64,000 nucleotides of DNA, taken from contig SWBL01000158.1 of assembly GCA_024195585.1 (NCBI GenBank), forward strand, positions 45,630-109,629. The letters run 5' to 3'. This document shows positions 22,907-34,073 of this stretch, one piece after another (positions within the stretch are counted from its first letter, which is position 1; each line of letters starts with the position of its first letter). The notes under the pieces were generated by a model. The model had not been told where the DNA came from. It searched no databases and saw only the letters and a list, made by a program, of their open reading frames with translations. The position numbers and the translations under genes were made by a program. This stretch comes from Aureobasidium sp. EXF-3400 (taxonomy: Eukaryota; Ascomycota; Dothideomycetes; Dothideales; Saccotheciaceae).

Positions 22907-24140
22907 TTATTCTGTGGTCCGTCTCAACTTGGCAAGGGTTGCTTTTCCTGCACGGCTTTCGTTTGGCTTGCCGATCTCGCTGGTGATCCAGTCACCAATT
23001 CTGCTAATCTCAGACATATCGATACCAGTGTTGACCCCGAGGCTTTCGAGAGTGTGTACCAAGTCCTCGGTCGCGACATTTCCAGTCGCGCCAGGAGAGT
23101 AAGGACAGCCACCCAAGCCACCGACAGCAGAGTCGAAGGTTCGGATACCATGCTCCAATCCAACAAGAGTATTTACCATTGCCTGGCCGAAAGTGTCATG
23201 GAAATGCAGAGCCAGGTCATCGTTTCGAATGCCAGCGGCTGTCAGAGTACGCAACAATTCTCTTGTACGAGGTGCCGTACCCATTCCCGTAGTATCTGCT
23301 ACCGAGATTTCGTCCGCTCCCATCTCGAGAAGGCTAGCAGCTAGTTCCGCGACCTTGTGCGGGTCGACATCAGGTCCCTCGAACGGACAACCCAGAGCAA
23401 CGGAGATGTAAGCGCGTACACCGAAACCTTTGTCTCTTGCAGAAGTGATCAAAGGTTGGAACCTCTCGAGAGATTCGGCAATACTACAATTCGTGTTCTT
23501 CTGAGAGAAGGACTCGGTAGCTGAGAGGAAGATTGATACTTCATGCTTTGGTTGCTCAGGGCTCGATCTTGAGTCCATAGCAGCAGCACCAGAAGTTGCA
23601 GAAGGCATATCGTTAGGGTTTTGGGTCGAGGTATTTTGGGCAGGGCTAGATTCGTGCATGGGAGTTTGCGGAGGTGTTGGGTAAAAAGTATCCCCTTGGG
23701 TCGAGTGTTGAGCTTGGATAGAGAAGAAGTTGTCTAGACCTTTCATGTTGGGCAACAACCATTGGTAAGTAATAGGTTGAGTCGTCTGGGGAGGCTGTTG
23801 CAAGATATTTTGCAGAACCTTGTCCGAGCTAGCCATCTGGCGGGTGTCAGTTGTGATTGATAGAGCATTGTGGATCAAGTTGATTTACTTGTGGAGTCCA
23901 TTTAGGATGGACGAACGAGCCAGCTTCGATTGTCTTGAGACCAGTAGCAGCAAGCCTTCTGACCAAGTCGATTTTTGTTTCTGGCGAGATTGAAGATTTC
24001 TCATTCTGGAGTCCATCCCGCGGGCCTACTTCGACGATACGAACGTGGTCTGCGAGTGTTTTGGAGGTAACAGAGAAGCATCGTCTACTCAGAGCTCTAG
24101 GTATTCTAGAATGTCTCAACGGACGCACGATTGCAGACAT
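22907..24140 (-). CDS. Hydroxymethylglutaryl-CoA lyase, mitochondrial
   Basis: Exons 23889-24140 and 22907-23836 give 393 residues. The enzyme splits HMG-CoA into acetyl-CoA and acetoacetate in leucine breakdown and ketone metabolism. The Arg-rich, acid-free first 25 residues look like a mitochondrial presequence. The TIM-barrel motifs are present: VEVGPRDGLQNE, ETKIDLVRRL, AGSFVHPKW, CPFEGPDVDP, LHFHDTFGQA and the catalytic-Cys signature GLGGCPYSPGATGN. Between MKGLDNFF and VSIFLSATESFSQKN there is an insertion of roughly 65 residues rich in Pro, Thr, Ser and Gln that bacterial and animal enzymes lack. It is in frame without a supported intron and should be a surface loop. It faces DPH1 across a 261-base divergent gap. 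Confidence 0.94.
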
Positions 24141-24401
24141 TCTGAACACAGCGGACGGGCTTTAGTCAGGTCGATGATTGATCAATATGCAGCTCTGGAG
24201 AGACGGGATTGCAAGTCACTATATTCAAGGGTCATTGCGATGGAGTGATGCCTCGGGTGGTGCGGAGAGAGAGCGGGGGCGGCAGGGCGGGAGCCAAGGC
24301 CGACGGACGCAGCGGCTCGGGAGTCGGTGGCCGATGCCGTAGCCGTCAAAGGTAATCATGATATTTTTTGGCCGCTCGTCAACTTTTGCATCACATCAAA
24401 C

Positions 24402-25807
24402 ATGGAGCAAGATCGACAACAAGCAGATATTTCGACTCCGGAGCTGGATGGCGAGGCAATAGCTGCGACCAAGCAGCCCAAGAAGCGATTCATCGGACGC
24501 AGGGCTGCTGCAGAAAAGGCAGCCGCCAAAGGCGACACAAATGGCGGAATTGAAGACAGTGGTGCTATTCAAGGTTCGCATCTGCTTCTCACTTTCCACC
24601 TCGTCTAGACTGACACCTCGTACCAGTCGCTGCGCCTCGAAGGAGTGCCCGAGCCTTGAACCAAGTCCCTCCCGAGATTCTGAACGATCAAGACATCAAC
24701 GCCGCCATCTCATTACTTCCCTCCAACTACAACTTCGAAATCCACAAGACCATCCACAAGGTTCGCACCGCTGGAGCAAAGAAGATTGCTTTGCAGTTTC
24801 CCGAGGGACTGCTCCTGTTTGCGACGACCATCTCGGACATCATCACACGCTTCTGCCAGGACACGAGCACCCTGATCATGGGAGATGTGACATATGGCGC
24901 ATGCTGCATAGACGACTACACGGCGCGTGCTCTGGGCTGTGATATGCTGGTGCACTACGCACACAGTTGTTTGATCCCTGTCAGCGTCACACAGATCCAG
25001 ACCCTGTACGTCTTTGTCGACATTGGAATCGACGTCTCGCATCTTCTGGCCACCATCGAGCGCAACTTCAAAGCGGGATCCAGGATTGCTCTGGTTGGCA
25101 CGATCCAGTTCAATGCGACGCTGCATGGCACGGCTCCACAGCTGCGGAACGCGGGCTACGATGTTGTGATACCGCAGATTGCGCCCTTGAGCAAAGGCGA
25201 GATTCTGGGTTGCACAAGTCCAGCGCTCAAGGAAGAGGACAAGATTGACTCGATTCTATATCTGGGAGACGGACGCTTCCATCTGGAGAGCGCCATGATT
25301 CACAACCCAACGATACCGGCATACCGATACGACCCCTACTCGAGGAGGCTAACACACGAAACGTACGACCACGAGCAGATGATGAGTCTGCGAAGTGATG
25401 CCATCAGGTCGGCAGGAAAAGCAAAGAAGTGGGGGCTTATATTGGGATCACTCGGAAGACAAGGAAACCCGCATACAATGACTATGATTGAGCAGCGGCT
25501 GCAAGAGAAGGGCATACCGTGGGTGAACTTGCTGCTCAGCGAAATCTTCCCGGGCAAGCTGGGCATGATGGACGACGTCGAGTGCTGGGTGCAGGTGGCA
25601 TGTCCCAGATTGAGTATCGACTGGGGATATGCGTTCCCGCGGCCACTGTTGACACCGTACGAGGCATTGGTGGTGTTAGGAGAGCGAGAAGGATGGGAAG
25701 GAGATAAGAAGGTATATCCGATGGACTTTTATGGTAAAGATGGACTGGGACGAACAAAGGCCGAGGACGTGGCAGCGAGGACGCGGGCGATCCAAAGTGT
25801 CGCGTAA
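24402..25807 (+). CDS. DPH1: Diphthamide biosynthesis protein 1 (2-(3-amino-3-carboxypropyl)histidine synthase subunit)
   Basis: Exons 24402-24573 and 24627-25807 give 450 residues, the usual length. Dph1 with Dph2 forms a radical 4Fe-4S enzyme that moves an aminocarboxypropyl group from S-adenosylmethionine to a His of elongation factor 2, the first diphthamide step. Cluster Cys candidates sit in [12 protein letters not shown], in the central ILGCTSP segment, and in [15 protein letters not shown]. Other hallmarks are [20 protein letters not shown] and [10 protein letters not shown]. The N-terminus before the intron is charged and poorly conserved; the start at 24402 is the first ATG giving a Dph1-like tail (KRFIGRRAA). 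The 53-base intron falls just before the conserved region. Confidence 0.97.
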
Positions 25808-26002
25808 AGATTAGAATCAATAGACGAGACGAAGCAATGTCTGTTTCCTGTCAAGATAGTTTCTGGTGATGTTGCGATGCAAGCATGTTTTGTGTTATTT
25901 ATCGATTGGGCGTCTCCCGCGACATGTTCTTGGGACGTGTTTCATGAGCGCTTCGCACACTCCAAGCTCTCTGACATGAGCGATTGAGATTCACGTACAA
26001 CA

Positions 26003-29000
26003 ATGGCAAGTCTGGCGCTGGGCGTGGGACAGACGATCGAGCTCAACGATGGGCGACAAGCGATTGTGCGCTTCCTGGGAGCGACGGGGTTTGCGCCAGG
26101 AGAATGGGTCGGTGTAGAGCTGCACGATGCCACAGGAAAGAATGACGGCTCGGTCAAGGGTGATCGCTACTTTGACTGCGAGGCCAACCATGGCATGTTC
26201 TTGCGCTCTGCCGGTGTCAGTCGCATCGTCAGTCGTCCATCGAATCGACCCACGAGCATCAACCTCCCACCAGCTCTCGACACGGCCAAAGCTGCCTCTG
26301 CTCTGCCTTCTCCTACCAAGTCGCCTACCAAGCTCGTTCGCACCGCTACACCCTCAGCTGCTCAGCCTACGAAAAACCCCGACCCTCCTACCGCTACCAC
26401 CGCCACACGCCGACCTCTCACTAATGCCACACCCAAGCCGCGTACCGCCTCGAACCTGAACACTGCAAATGCTCTATCCGCTGCCGCCAGGAGGACCTCC
26501 ACCGTACCCTCGTCCAATTCGGCCACCGCAGCGACGACACCGCGCAATCCTGCCTCGACCGCTGCACCTGCTTCATCCCGCTTGACCGCTCGCACCACTT
26601 CAACCACTACAAGAGGCCTCACTCCTGCCGCAAGACAACCTTCTACCGCCACCAAACAACCCCCTGCTGCTCGCCGTGTCTCCTCGGCCCCGAGACAACC
26701 CCAGCCTCAAGACTCTCCTTCGCCTAGACCCTCTCCCGCTGCTCCCACAGGCGACCCCCACCATTCTCAAGATGCTGAAGATACCGACGATGCTCCTCAA
26801 TCATTTGCTCCCCCTCCCAAGCCTGCTGCTTCTCCAGCTACCTCGCATACCTCGCTACGACCGACCAAGACCACCGCTCGCGAGGTTGAGGATCTGCAGA
26901 CAAAGATGAAGCTCATGGAACGCAAACGTCAAGAGGATCGCGATTCCCTGAAGAAGATGCAGACTGTCGAACAGGAGCGTGACAAGTACGCAAACCTTGT
27001 CCAGAAGATGCAATACAAGATGCAGGCTCAATCTCATGAGTTGAACGACTTGAGAGCTCAACTCAAGGACTCGGAAACTCGCTTGGTCGATATCGAAGCC
27101 ATCCAAGCTGAGCATGACGCAGTCGTCGAAATGGCTACCCTCGATCGCGAGATGGCCGAGGAAACGTCCGAATCCCTCAAGACCGAACTAGACTCTCTAC
27201 GGACTAGCAATGAGGAAATGCGCCTCGAGCTGGATATCCTCAAAGAAGAGAACGACGAGTTGGGCAGGGAGATGAACCCCGAAGAGCGCACAAGTCAAGG
27301 CTGGCTTCAATTGGAACGTTCAAACGAAAGACTCAGGGAAGCCCTTTTAAGGCTGCGTGACATAACGCAGGAGCAGGAGGCTGATCTCAAGTCTCAAATT
27401 ACTAGCCTCGAAGACGAAGTCAAGGACTTCGGTCTTCTGAAACATGACTATGAAGAGACTCGGGAGAAGCTACTGGTCACCGAGGCCGACCTGGACGATA
27501 TCCGCCAACAGCTCGACGCTGCAATGGGTGCTGAAGACATGATTGAAGAGCTCACCGAACGAAACATGGCCATGCAGGAGAAGATTGATGACCTGGAGTT
27601 GGTCATTGAGGATCTGGAAAATCTCAAAGAACTTAACGACGAACTCGAAGTCAACCACGTCGAAGCTGAAAAGCAGATGCAAGAAGAGATTGACTACAAA
27701 GATACCATTCTCGGCGAACAATCCCGTCGCTCTGCACAGCAATCTCAGGCTATCGAAGACTGCGAATACACCATTTCTCGCTTCCGTGAACTTGTCACCA
27801 ATCTGCAGGCCGATCTGGAAGATATGCGTGCCTCGCGCCAAATCACAGAGACGGAGTCAGAAGAACTTTCGAGCAGAAGTCGTGCCATGATGGATCTCAA
27901 CATGAAGCTGCAGATGTCTGCAGCCAAAACTCAGATTAAGACTATCGATCTCGAGCTGAGACGTCTGGAGGCCGAAGAAGCAGCAGAGCACCTGGCTATC
28001 GTACAACTCTTCCTACCCGACGCATTCAACGCAGAGCGCGATTCGATTCTGGCATTGCTGCGATTCAAGCGTGTAGGCTTCAAGTCCCGCCTGCTCAGCA
28101 GTCTTGTCAAGGAACGTCTGAACGGACAAGGCACCAAAATTGCGGACGAAGATGTCTTCGCTGCGTACAGCGTTCTTGACAGACTCACATGGGTTGCCGA
28201 GATGAGCGACCGATTCATCAACGGCATCCGCAGCTGCTCTATCGAGGAGTTTGCGAGATATGAGAGTGCTCTGTACGAGCTTGAACCTGTTGAGAGAGCG
28301 CTGAATACCTACATCGATGCTATCAAACGTGATGACATGAAAGAGGGCAGAGTGGACGAAGAGCTGCAAAGATCGATGGCAGTCATGTCTCATCTGGCCT
28401 CTATTCACATCAAAGATTCGCTTGCTGCATCTGCGAATGATATGCTTATGCATGCTTCGCTGGTCCAGAGCCATCTGGACAGCACCTCGTCGGCCCTCGG
28501 TGCGTGCAGGTCTATGGTCCAGAGTCACATTCCGATTCCCCGGTCAGAAGACAGCGAGTCTGAGGAGGCCAACCTGTTCACGCAACTGGACGCCATCATC
28601 ACTAGTATCAGGAGTGCTCGTGTCGTCGTCAATAAGACGCACCGCAACGTTACAGACCTGCAATCACGCTCGCTGGCATTAGCTCCTTCATACCTAGAGC
28701 TCCTTACCTCTGCCGAGAGTTTGACATCGAAGCTCGCTGTCTTCGGACGCCGCGCGGGTGAAAAGGTTCAGAGTCTCTTCGGCGAGGAAGGTCGTGAGGA
28801 GTCTGTCACCTTGAGCGAGGCTGAGCTTCTCCTGACCCGTCTGTCGGCCAGTATCTTCGGCAGTGGCTCATCGGAGACAACGCCATTTGACACGTTAACA
28901 ACCTATCTCTCTTCGCTGATCACGCAACTCAATGAGCTCAGCGACATCTCTGCCAATCTTGAGAACACTCAAGAGTTCGAGCGCCCCACAGAGCCATGGG

Positions 29001-29845
29001 TTGCACGCAGCGCCACACTCCGTGCAACCAAGCTGACCTCCGTCGACACTGAAGCAGAGGTCGCCCGTCTGACAGAGATCGTCCGTGAGCGCTCCCTCCT
29101 TGTCCGCTCCAAGGAGCAAGAGCTAGAAGAACAAAGTGTCCGTGTCGAGATGCTCGAAGCTCGCATGGCCGAAGCCACGAAACGATCCTCTGCCCTTGCA
29201 GAACTGGAAACCTCCATCGCAGCTTTGCAAACTGAGAAGACCACTCACCAGAAGGCGTTGACAGAAGCAGAGCAACGAGTCACAAGGTTGCGCAAGGAGA
29301 GAGATGAATGGAGGAAATCAGCAGAGGAGAACAAACCCGATCCTACTGCCACAAAGTCCATGGCTACAGAGATGGGAGGAGCAAGCAAAGTGGAGCTCGA
29401 TAGAGCCAAGCTCCGTATCGACAGTCTCGAGTCTGCCATTTGCTATCTCCAACAGCAATCTGCACCCAAGTCATCCTCCGATCTCAACTGGCTGGAAGCA
29501 CCATTGGTTTCGAAGCCCTCGAAGCCGCTCCAACAACAAAAGGCTCTGCAGGCAGAAGGAAAGACTGCGTTCAGCGAACTGATCAAACTCGTCACCGAGG
29601 CCAAGCCAGTTTCTCTAAGCGACATGCCAGAGAATAGGTTGGCATGGCGTCCTGCTGCTCATACTGCCAAGTGGCATGCTCAGAAGAAGAAGGAAGACTG
29701 GGCTGCATTGCGAGAATGGGAGCGCGATCTTCTTGATCGAGTTGAGGGCAGAAAGGCTGGGAAGAAGATCAGTAGACCATTGAAGGACGACGCTCTCAAT
29801 GATCTTGGTAATGCTGTAGTCGTCGTAGGGGACGAAGAGATGTGA
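26003..29845 (+). CDS. Dynactin subunit p150Glued (CAP-Gly, coiled-coil)
   Basis: One exon encodes 1,280 residues. Order of parts: CAP-Gly domain at about 5-72 with the tubulin-tail-binding GKNDGSV motif and a GWxGVEL-like EWVGVELHD; a basic, Pro/Ser/Thr/Ala-rich linker (about 85-290) typical of microtubule-binding tails; a long coiled coil (about 295-690); a globular dynactin-specific region (about 650-920, beginning near HLAIVQLFLPDAF); and a second coiled coil (about 1030-1140). Dynactin links cytoplasmic dynein to cargo and microtubule plus ends. The yeast counterpart is Nip100 and the Neurospora one ro-3. Lack of introns in a 3.8-kb gene is unremarkable in fungi. Confidence 0.96.
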   Translation: MASLALGVGQTIELNDGRQAIVRFLGATGFAPGEWVGVELHDATGKNDGSVKGDRYFDCEANHGMFLRSAGVSRIVSRPSNRPTSINLPPALDTAKAASALPSPTKSPTKLVRTATPSAAQPTKNPDPPTATTATRRPLTNATPKPRTASNLNTANALSAAARRTSTVPSSNSATAATTPRNPASTAAPASSRLTARTTSTTTRGLTPAARQPSTATKQPPAARRVSSAPRQPQPQDSPSPRPSPAAPTGDPHHSQDAEDTDDAPQSFAPPPKPAASPATSHTSLRPTKTTAREVEDLQTKMKLMERKRQEDRDSLKKMQTVEQERDKYANLVQKMQYKMQAQSHELNDLRAQLKDSETRLVDIEAIQAEHDAVVEMATLDREMAEETSESLKTELDSLRTSNEEMRLELDILKEENDELGREMNPEERTSQGWLQLERSNERLREALLRLRDITQEQEADLKSQITSLEDEVKDFGLLKHDYEETREKLLVTEADLDDIRQQLDAAMGAEDMIEELTERNMAMQEKIDDLELVIEDLENLKELNDELEVNHVEAEKQMQEEIDYKDTILGEQSRRSAQQSQAIEDCEYTISRFRELVTNLQADLEDMRASRQITETESEELSSRSRAMMDLNMKLQMSAAKTQIKTIDLELRRLEAEEAAEHLAIVQLFLPDAFNAERDSILALLRFKRVGFKSRLLSSLVKERLNGQGTKIADEDVFAAYSVLDRLTWVAEMSDRFINGIRSCSIEEFARYESALYELEPVERALNTYIDAIKRDDMKEGRVDEELQRSMAVMSHLASIHIKDSLAASANDMLMHASLVQSHLDSTSSALGACRSMVQSHIPIPRSEDSESEEANLFTQLDAIITSIRSARVVVNKTHRNVTDLQSRSLALAPSYLELLTSAESLTSKLAVFGRRAGEKVQSLFGEEGREESVTLSEAELLLTRLSASIFGSGSSETTPFDTLTTYLSSLITQLNELSDISANLENTQEFERPTEPWVARSATLRATKLTSVDTEAEVARLTEIVRERSLLVRSKEQELEEQSVRVEMLEARMAEATKRSSALAELETSIAALQTEKTTHQKALTEAEQRVTRLRKERDEWRKSAEENKPDPTATKSMATEMGGASKVELDRAKLRIDSLESAICYLQQQSAPKSSSDLNWLEAPLVSKPSKPLQQQKALQAEGKTAFSELIKLVTEAKPVSLSDMPENRLAWRPAAHTAKWHAQKKKEDWAALREWERDLLDRVEGRKAGKKISRPLKDDALNDLGNAVVVVGDEEM

Positions 29846-30552
29846 GAAGACAGAATTGGAAATATTCAGATTTCGATCCCTCCTTGTCATGATTTGCTTC
29901 TCATGCCCTTGTGAAGGTTCTCGCGTTCTGTAGAGCTATAGTACTGTAGCTCAATGCGGCTAGAGGTGTTATGGTCACGTGCTACGTTCGAATCGTGGAT
30001 TTCCTTTGAAGAGGACCTCGATTGATGGCGGACGAAAGTCTACATGACCTGTACATCGCCTGCGATTCAATCTAGCTCAGTCAAGACATGCCATAGCCCT
30101 ATCAGTTGTCATGGAGTCGCTAGCATTGTCGCAAAAGACCCAGGTTGTTAGTGATTCCAGAAATTATGCACCAAATTGTGCACGAATGGAAAAGTGACAA
30201 TACGAGCATCTCCGACCCTTTTGGTGCTTTAAAACAAGGCTTCTGGTGTTACTTGAGCCAATTTTGAGCGAGGAAGCCTTTATGTTGACTAGAAAATCGA
30301 CCTTGTGGACATAGAGATACGAAGCACTATTATCGAGTTGCATAAACCGCTGGAAACACATCGATGATTGCGAAAACCCATCTTGACGCGCAAATTTCAG
30401 CTGTGCTCAAAACCGTGCACATCGTAGGGTAGCAGACAAGATATACGGGGTTGCATAGTGCAGACATGTATGCATAACTCGAACTTGACGTCAGCGGTCG
30501 CGAGGGGCAGGGCACTGTTTGTATCCAAGAAATCGACAAGGCACCGACAAAC
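29846..30552. other. Intergenic region between dynactin and small-protein gene
   Basis: About 700 bases with no coding frame of note. A tRNA-like A/B-box pair around 29947-29998 was considered and rejected. It holds the dynactin 3' end and the next promoter. Confidence 0.45.
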
Positions 30553-31180
30553 ATGCAACGAACAACACTCCAGCTTTTCCGCAAAACGACAAGCACAATC
30601 TTTCAACCCAAGCGACTACGAACACAGCTCTTCTTCCAGCAAAACCTATCACAAACTCCACGTCTAAACATGTCATCCGATCAAGAATACGCCAACTTTC
30701 TGGAAAAGGCCAACCAGGATGCTGGCAGCTCGAGCAATGAAGTCAAGTCAAGCGGCTTTGCCCAAACGAAAGCTGTGGATTCTGCTGTACCTGCGTCGCT
30801 GAAGAGTGTGGATGCATTCTACCAGAGCGATACTGATGAGCCTTTTGAGCCTGTGGCTCTCAAGTACGGAAAGAAGGACTCCATCAGTCAAGGTCAGATT
30901 GTGTAGGGAAGCAAGTGAAGACAAGCACTAACGAACCACAGACAAGTTTTCCGACCTGATCAATCATTCCGGCGAGGTAGAAGAGATCAGTGTCAAGGAC
31001 TGGAACGTCAAGAACCACTATGCCGAAGTCGTCGAGGCTGTCAAGAAAGCTGGCAGCGACAAGGCTGATGTTCAGGTGTTCCGTGTCGCTCATGGCAGCA
31101 CTCGCTGCGAGTACTACATCGTCACCTTGAACGGTGAAGGTGTTGTTGTCGGTGTCAAGGCCAAGGCCGTCGAGAGCTAA
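30553..31180 (+). CDS. Uncharacterised small protein, possible mitochondrial presequence
   Basis: Exons 30553-30892 and 30942-31180 give 192 residues; the 49-base intron (GTCAG...CACAG) restores one frame. I do not recognise a named family. From the first ATG the leader is basic and hydroxylated (MQRTTLQLFRKTTSTIF) with no acids for about 38 residues, as in a mitochondrial targeting peptide. A second Met (30670 region, MSSDQEYANF) would give a soluble 154-residue form. The C-terminal 80 residues look folded: VKDWNVKNHYAEVVEAVKKA, then a beta-rich DVQVFRVAHG...CEYYIVTLNGEGVVVGVKAKAV end. Codon use is regular and the intron is conserved-looking, so I take it as a real gene. Confidence 0.75.
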
Positions 31181-31293
31181 AAGATCTTTCTGGTCACCAA
31201 TTTCCCTTGCCTAGCTCATTCTAGGTAATCATGATACCCATTCTCAATTCATTTCTGTCCCAGCATAGCTGCAAAAGAGTGATATTGTAAAAC

Positions 31294-32182
31294 CTAATAA
31301 TGTACAAGACGCACACACAGCACACTAGCCGCTGCTGCACTTCCTCCCAATCCCACCATCTTGAGGCCTTCATACGTCCTAATCCTCACACTCCTCTCTC
31401 CCAAAAGCGCAGTCTTCCCTACACCGAATCCGAACAAGGTAAACACCATAACCACCACTGAACAAACTAAAGCAACTCCACCATCAGCAATAAACACATA
31501 AGGCAATAACGGTATCAAGCCTCCAAAGAAATATCCAAAAGCGATGCACAAAGCACTTGTGTACAGCCGCGGAGAGACATCAGTTGAGTCCACTCGGTGC
31601 TGGTGTTCAAGCAGAAAAGCGATGGTTTTGTCGTGGCTAGCCGTGATATCATCTGCCACTACATCCAGTAGAGCTGCAGAAACATAACACTCCAGAGTCG
31701 AAATCACCGCTGCCCTAGCCTCGGCAGGCGATGTGTGCACCATAGCGATAGTCGTTGCTCTTGTACTATTCGCAGATTGTCTTTTTCCACCATCAGCAAA
31801 GATCCAAATAGCAGTAACACAAAACTCACGCTTCACCACTGGCTCCAAGATATCCTCCAATCCCCATAGAGATACTACCAGCCAATATCTCTGCCATACC
31901 AGCAAACACGACAATTTTAGTGTCACCTAGAGCTGCGAGACCCGCTGTCAAGGCAAACGGCACTGTCAGACCATCGCTTAATCCTAGTGTTACATCTGAC
32001 ACTGTGCGGGGATCGATTTGTCCTCTTGAAGATGTGGAATATGCGGAAGAGAATTGTGATGAGGATTCTGATGGTGGTGATGAGGGTTCTTTTTCGGACG
32101 TTTGGGTGGAGAAGGTTGGGAGAGGTGTATATGAGCCTGAGTCGTCGTTGCGGAATATTGATGTGATGGTGTTGAAAGACAT
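31294..32182 (-). CDS. CCC1/VIT-family vacuolar iron/manganese transporter
   Basis: Exons 31830-32182 and 31294-31765 join across a 64-base intron, giving 274 residues. Known members move Fe or Mn into the vacuole and protect against metal excess. Signatures include SDVTLGLSDGLTVPFALTAGLAALG in helix 1, with the metal-path Asp and Gly residues, GMAEILAGSISMGIGGYLGASGE in helix 2, and FGYFFGGLIPLLPYVF in helix 3. The first 55 residues are Ser/Thr-rich and cytosolic. Odd point: the charged, Glu-rich stretch that usually follows helix 2 is very short here, only about 40 residues being left before the SHDKTIAFLLEHQHRV helix. Either a shorter subclass or a missed splice variant is possible. Confidence 0.85.
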
Positions 32183-32757
32183 GTTGATTGTTCTTGAGAT
32201 TTAGATTTGCCTGTTTTGAAGTGGGACAGCCAGGCGTGTGGCAGTTTGTATTTGCGATCGTCGGAGGAGGGGGAGGAAACTAAAATAAAAGTCCAAGATC
32301 AAGGTGCAGGACGGAAGAAGTCTATATACCATGGACACCTACCCACGTGTTTGTTCGAGCGGCATGATTTTTCCGTCTTCCCCGTCCCCGCGGGCCCTAG
32401 ATAGATAGATTCATGACACTACGTCTTGTATCACTGGATTTCATATGCTGGTAGGAAAGTAGAGCTTCTCTTTAAAGTAAAATGGTTGGTTCGTGAAAAG
32501 GTTCAGATTCAACCCTATCTCTAAGAAAGCATATAGCGACGTGCTCGCTATCAAAAGGCACAATAATCTCTAGAATCGAGCTGTACCCAAAGAGAGCCCA
32601 AAACATATCGTATCTCGATGGACACTATCCTGTTTCTCAAGAGTATTGTGCATTTTTATAGTTTCATGCGTTACGGGATGTTGCACCCGGAGAGGAGAAA
32701 CGACCGAATTATCTAACTTTTCCCACCATGAGTCTGCTCAAGGATATGCGCCTATAT
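32183..32757. promoter_or_regulatory. Promoter of VIT-like gene and 3' side of phosphatase gene
   Basis: 575 bases upstream of the minus-strand iron transporter. A TATATA element at 32322-32327 lies about 140 bases before its start codon, and a CACGTG at 32344-32349 lies just beyond. Roles are inferred from position only. Confidence 0.4.
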
Positions 32758-34073
32758 TTACCAGCCCTGAGGAGGATGCATACCATCAGGGATCTGGACG
32801 GTGTTCTGGTAGTAAGTTTGACTCTGCAACGAAGCATCTCCCCAAGTACGGGCAATCTTGCCGAGCACCTTGCGACCGTTTCTGACAAGCTTAGTGTTGG
32901 GTACGGGGAGAGTGGTAACTCTGTCGTCGTCGCTGAAGGGGCCAGAGAACGAACTGTTGAAGAAATGGCTGCTGTTGGGTCCGGAAGCAGCATCCCAAGG
33001 GGTGTTCTCGTCACCAGTCTTGTCAGCCACGAAGGAGAAGATGTTGGCACCAACGTCCCAGCGGCCAAGAGTGTGCAAGTTCCAGTTAGCCTCAACAGTA
33101 CTGATCTCTGAGTAGTGGTTGTAGAACTGAGAATCAGTGGTGCCGATGAGCTTCTTAGGAAGAGCATCACCGAGAAGGAAACTGAAGACACGGTTTTGGA
33201 GGGTGTAAGTGTGAGACTCGTCGAAAGTGACAAGAACAAGGGTGTTCTTCATGAAGTGCTTGTCGTTGAGGAGAGGCTCCAAGAAGTTGCGAGTCCAGGC
33301 ACCAGCAGTAGTGACACTGGTATCGTGGCCGTCTGAAGTCCTGAGATAATACTGTTAGCATACTCTCCCGTATCTCACCCACTGCTCAGCCTTGACTTAC
33401 ATGTTCGGGGTGATGAACTGTTTCTTGTTAGCTTCTGTACAAATTTGCCTGGGAACACATTGCTTACCATCCACTGAGGGAGATCCTTGGCCTCGAGATC
33501 GCTGTAAAACTGGGTCAAGTTCTTGTTCTTAGCCAGTCTGTCTGCACTGGTGTTGGCGTCGTAGATCACAGCAGGGTTATGCTTTCTGACATAGTCGTTG
33601 GCCTTGGTCTGCTGGTTAATCCAGGCCTTGCCTTCGAAACCGGAATATGGCATATCCTCTTGGTATTGCGACCATGCGATACCCTTGTCTTCCAACAAGT
33701 CGATGATGCTGGAGACATTACCAGGAATCTGGTTGAAGTCGTCGTTATCCATGCCAAAGTTATCACCACCAATAGAAGCAACGTAGTTAGGTTCACTAGG
33801 GTGGGTGACTCCGTTGTAGTTGCTTAGTGTGATGCCTTTCTTAGCCAGCCAGGCAAGGTTAGGGTCGCTAGCAGCCTTGTCATAGTCGGTGTTCTCAAGC
33901 CAAATGGTAACGAAGCGGTCGAACACCTTGCCTTTGACGTTGCTAGTCGGGCTAAGTGTCAAGGCACTGTTGCGAGCAGCATCGACGTCGGCAGGGGTGG
34001 TCGAAGTGAGGTTGGCAGCAAGTGCCTGACTCGAAAGAGTAATTGCAGAGACAATGAGCGTGGAGTAAAACAT
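32758..34073 (-). CDS. Secreted acid phosphatase (phosphoesterase family)
   Basis: Exons 33468-34073, 33401-33417 and 32758-33340 give 401 residues. The 17-base middle exon (reading FITPN plus part of a Met) is needed to keep frame between QWM and TSDGHDT. A signal peptide (MFYSTLIVSAITLSSQALA) begins the protein. Family motifs: FVTIWLENTDYDKA with the early acidic metal/nucleophile region, THPSEPNYVASIGGD, and late VTFDESHTYT. Several N-x-S/T sequons are present. Such enzymes release phosphate from organic esters outside the cell and are usually induced by phosphate starvation. A CACGTG lies about 200 bases upstream of the start, consistent with Pho4/NUC-1-type control. Confidence 0.9.

Noticed and set aside
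29940..30005. tRNA-like signal: A-box-like TAGCTCAATGCGG and a T-arm-like stem-loop around TTCGAAT
   Set aside because: The acceptor strands (AGTACTG and ATTTCCT) do not pair and the anticodon stem is poor; at best a decayed tRNA.
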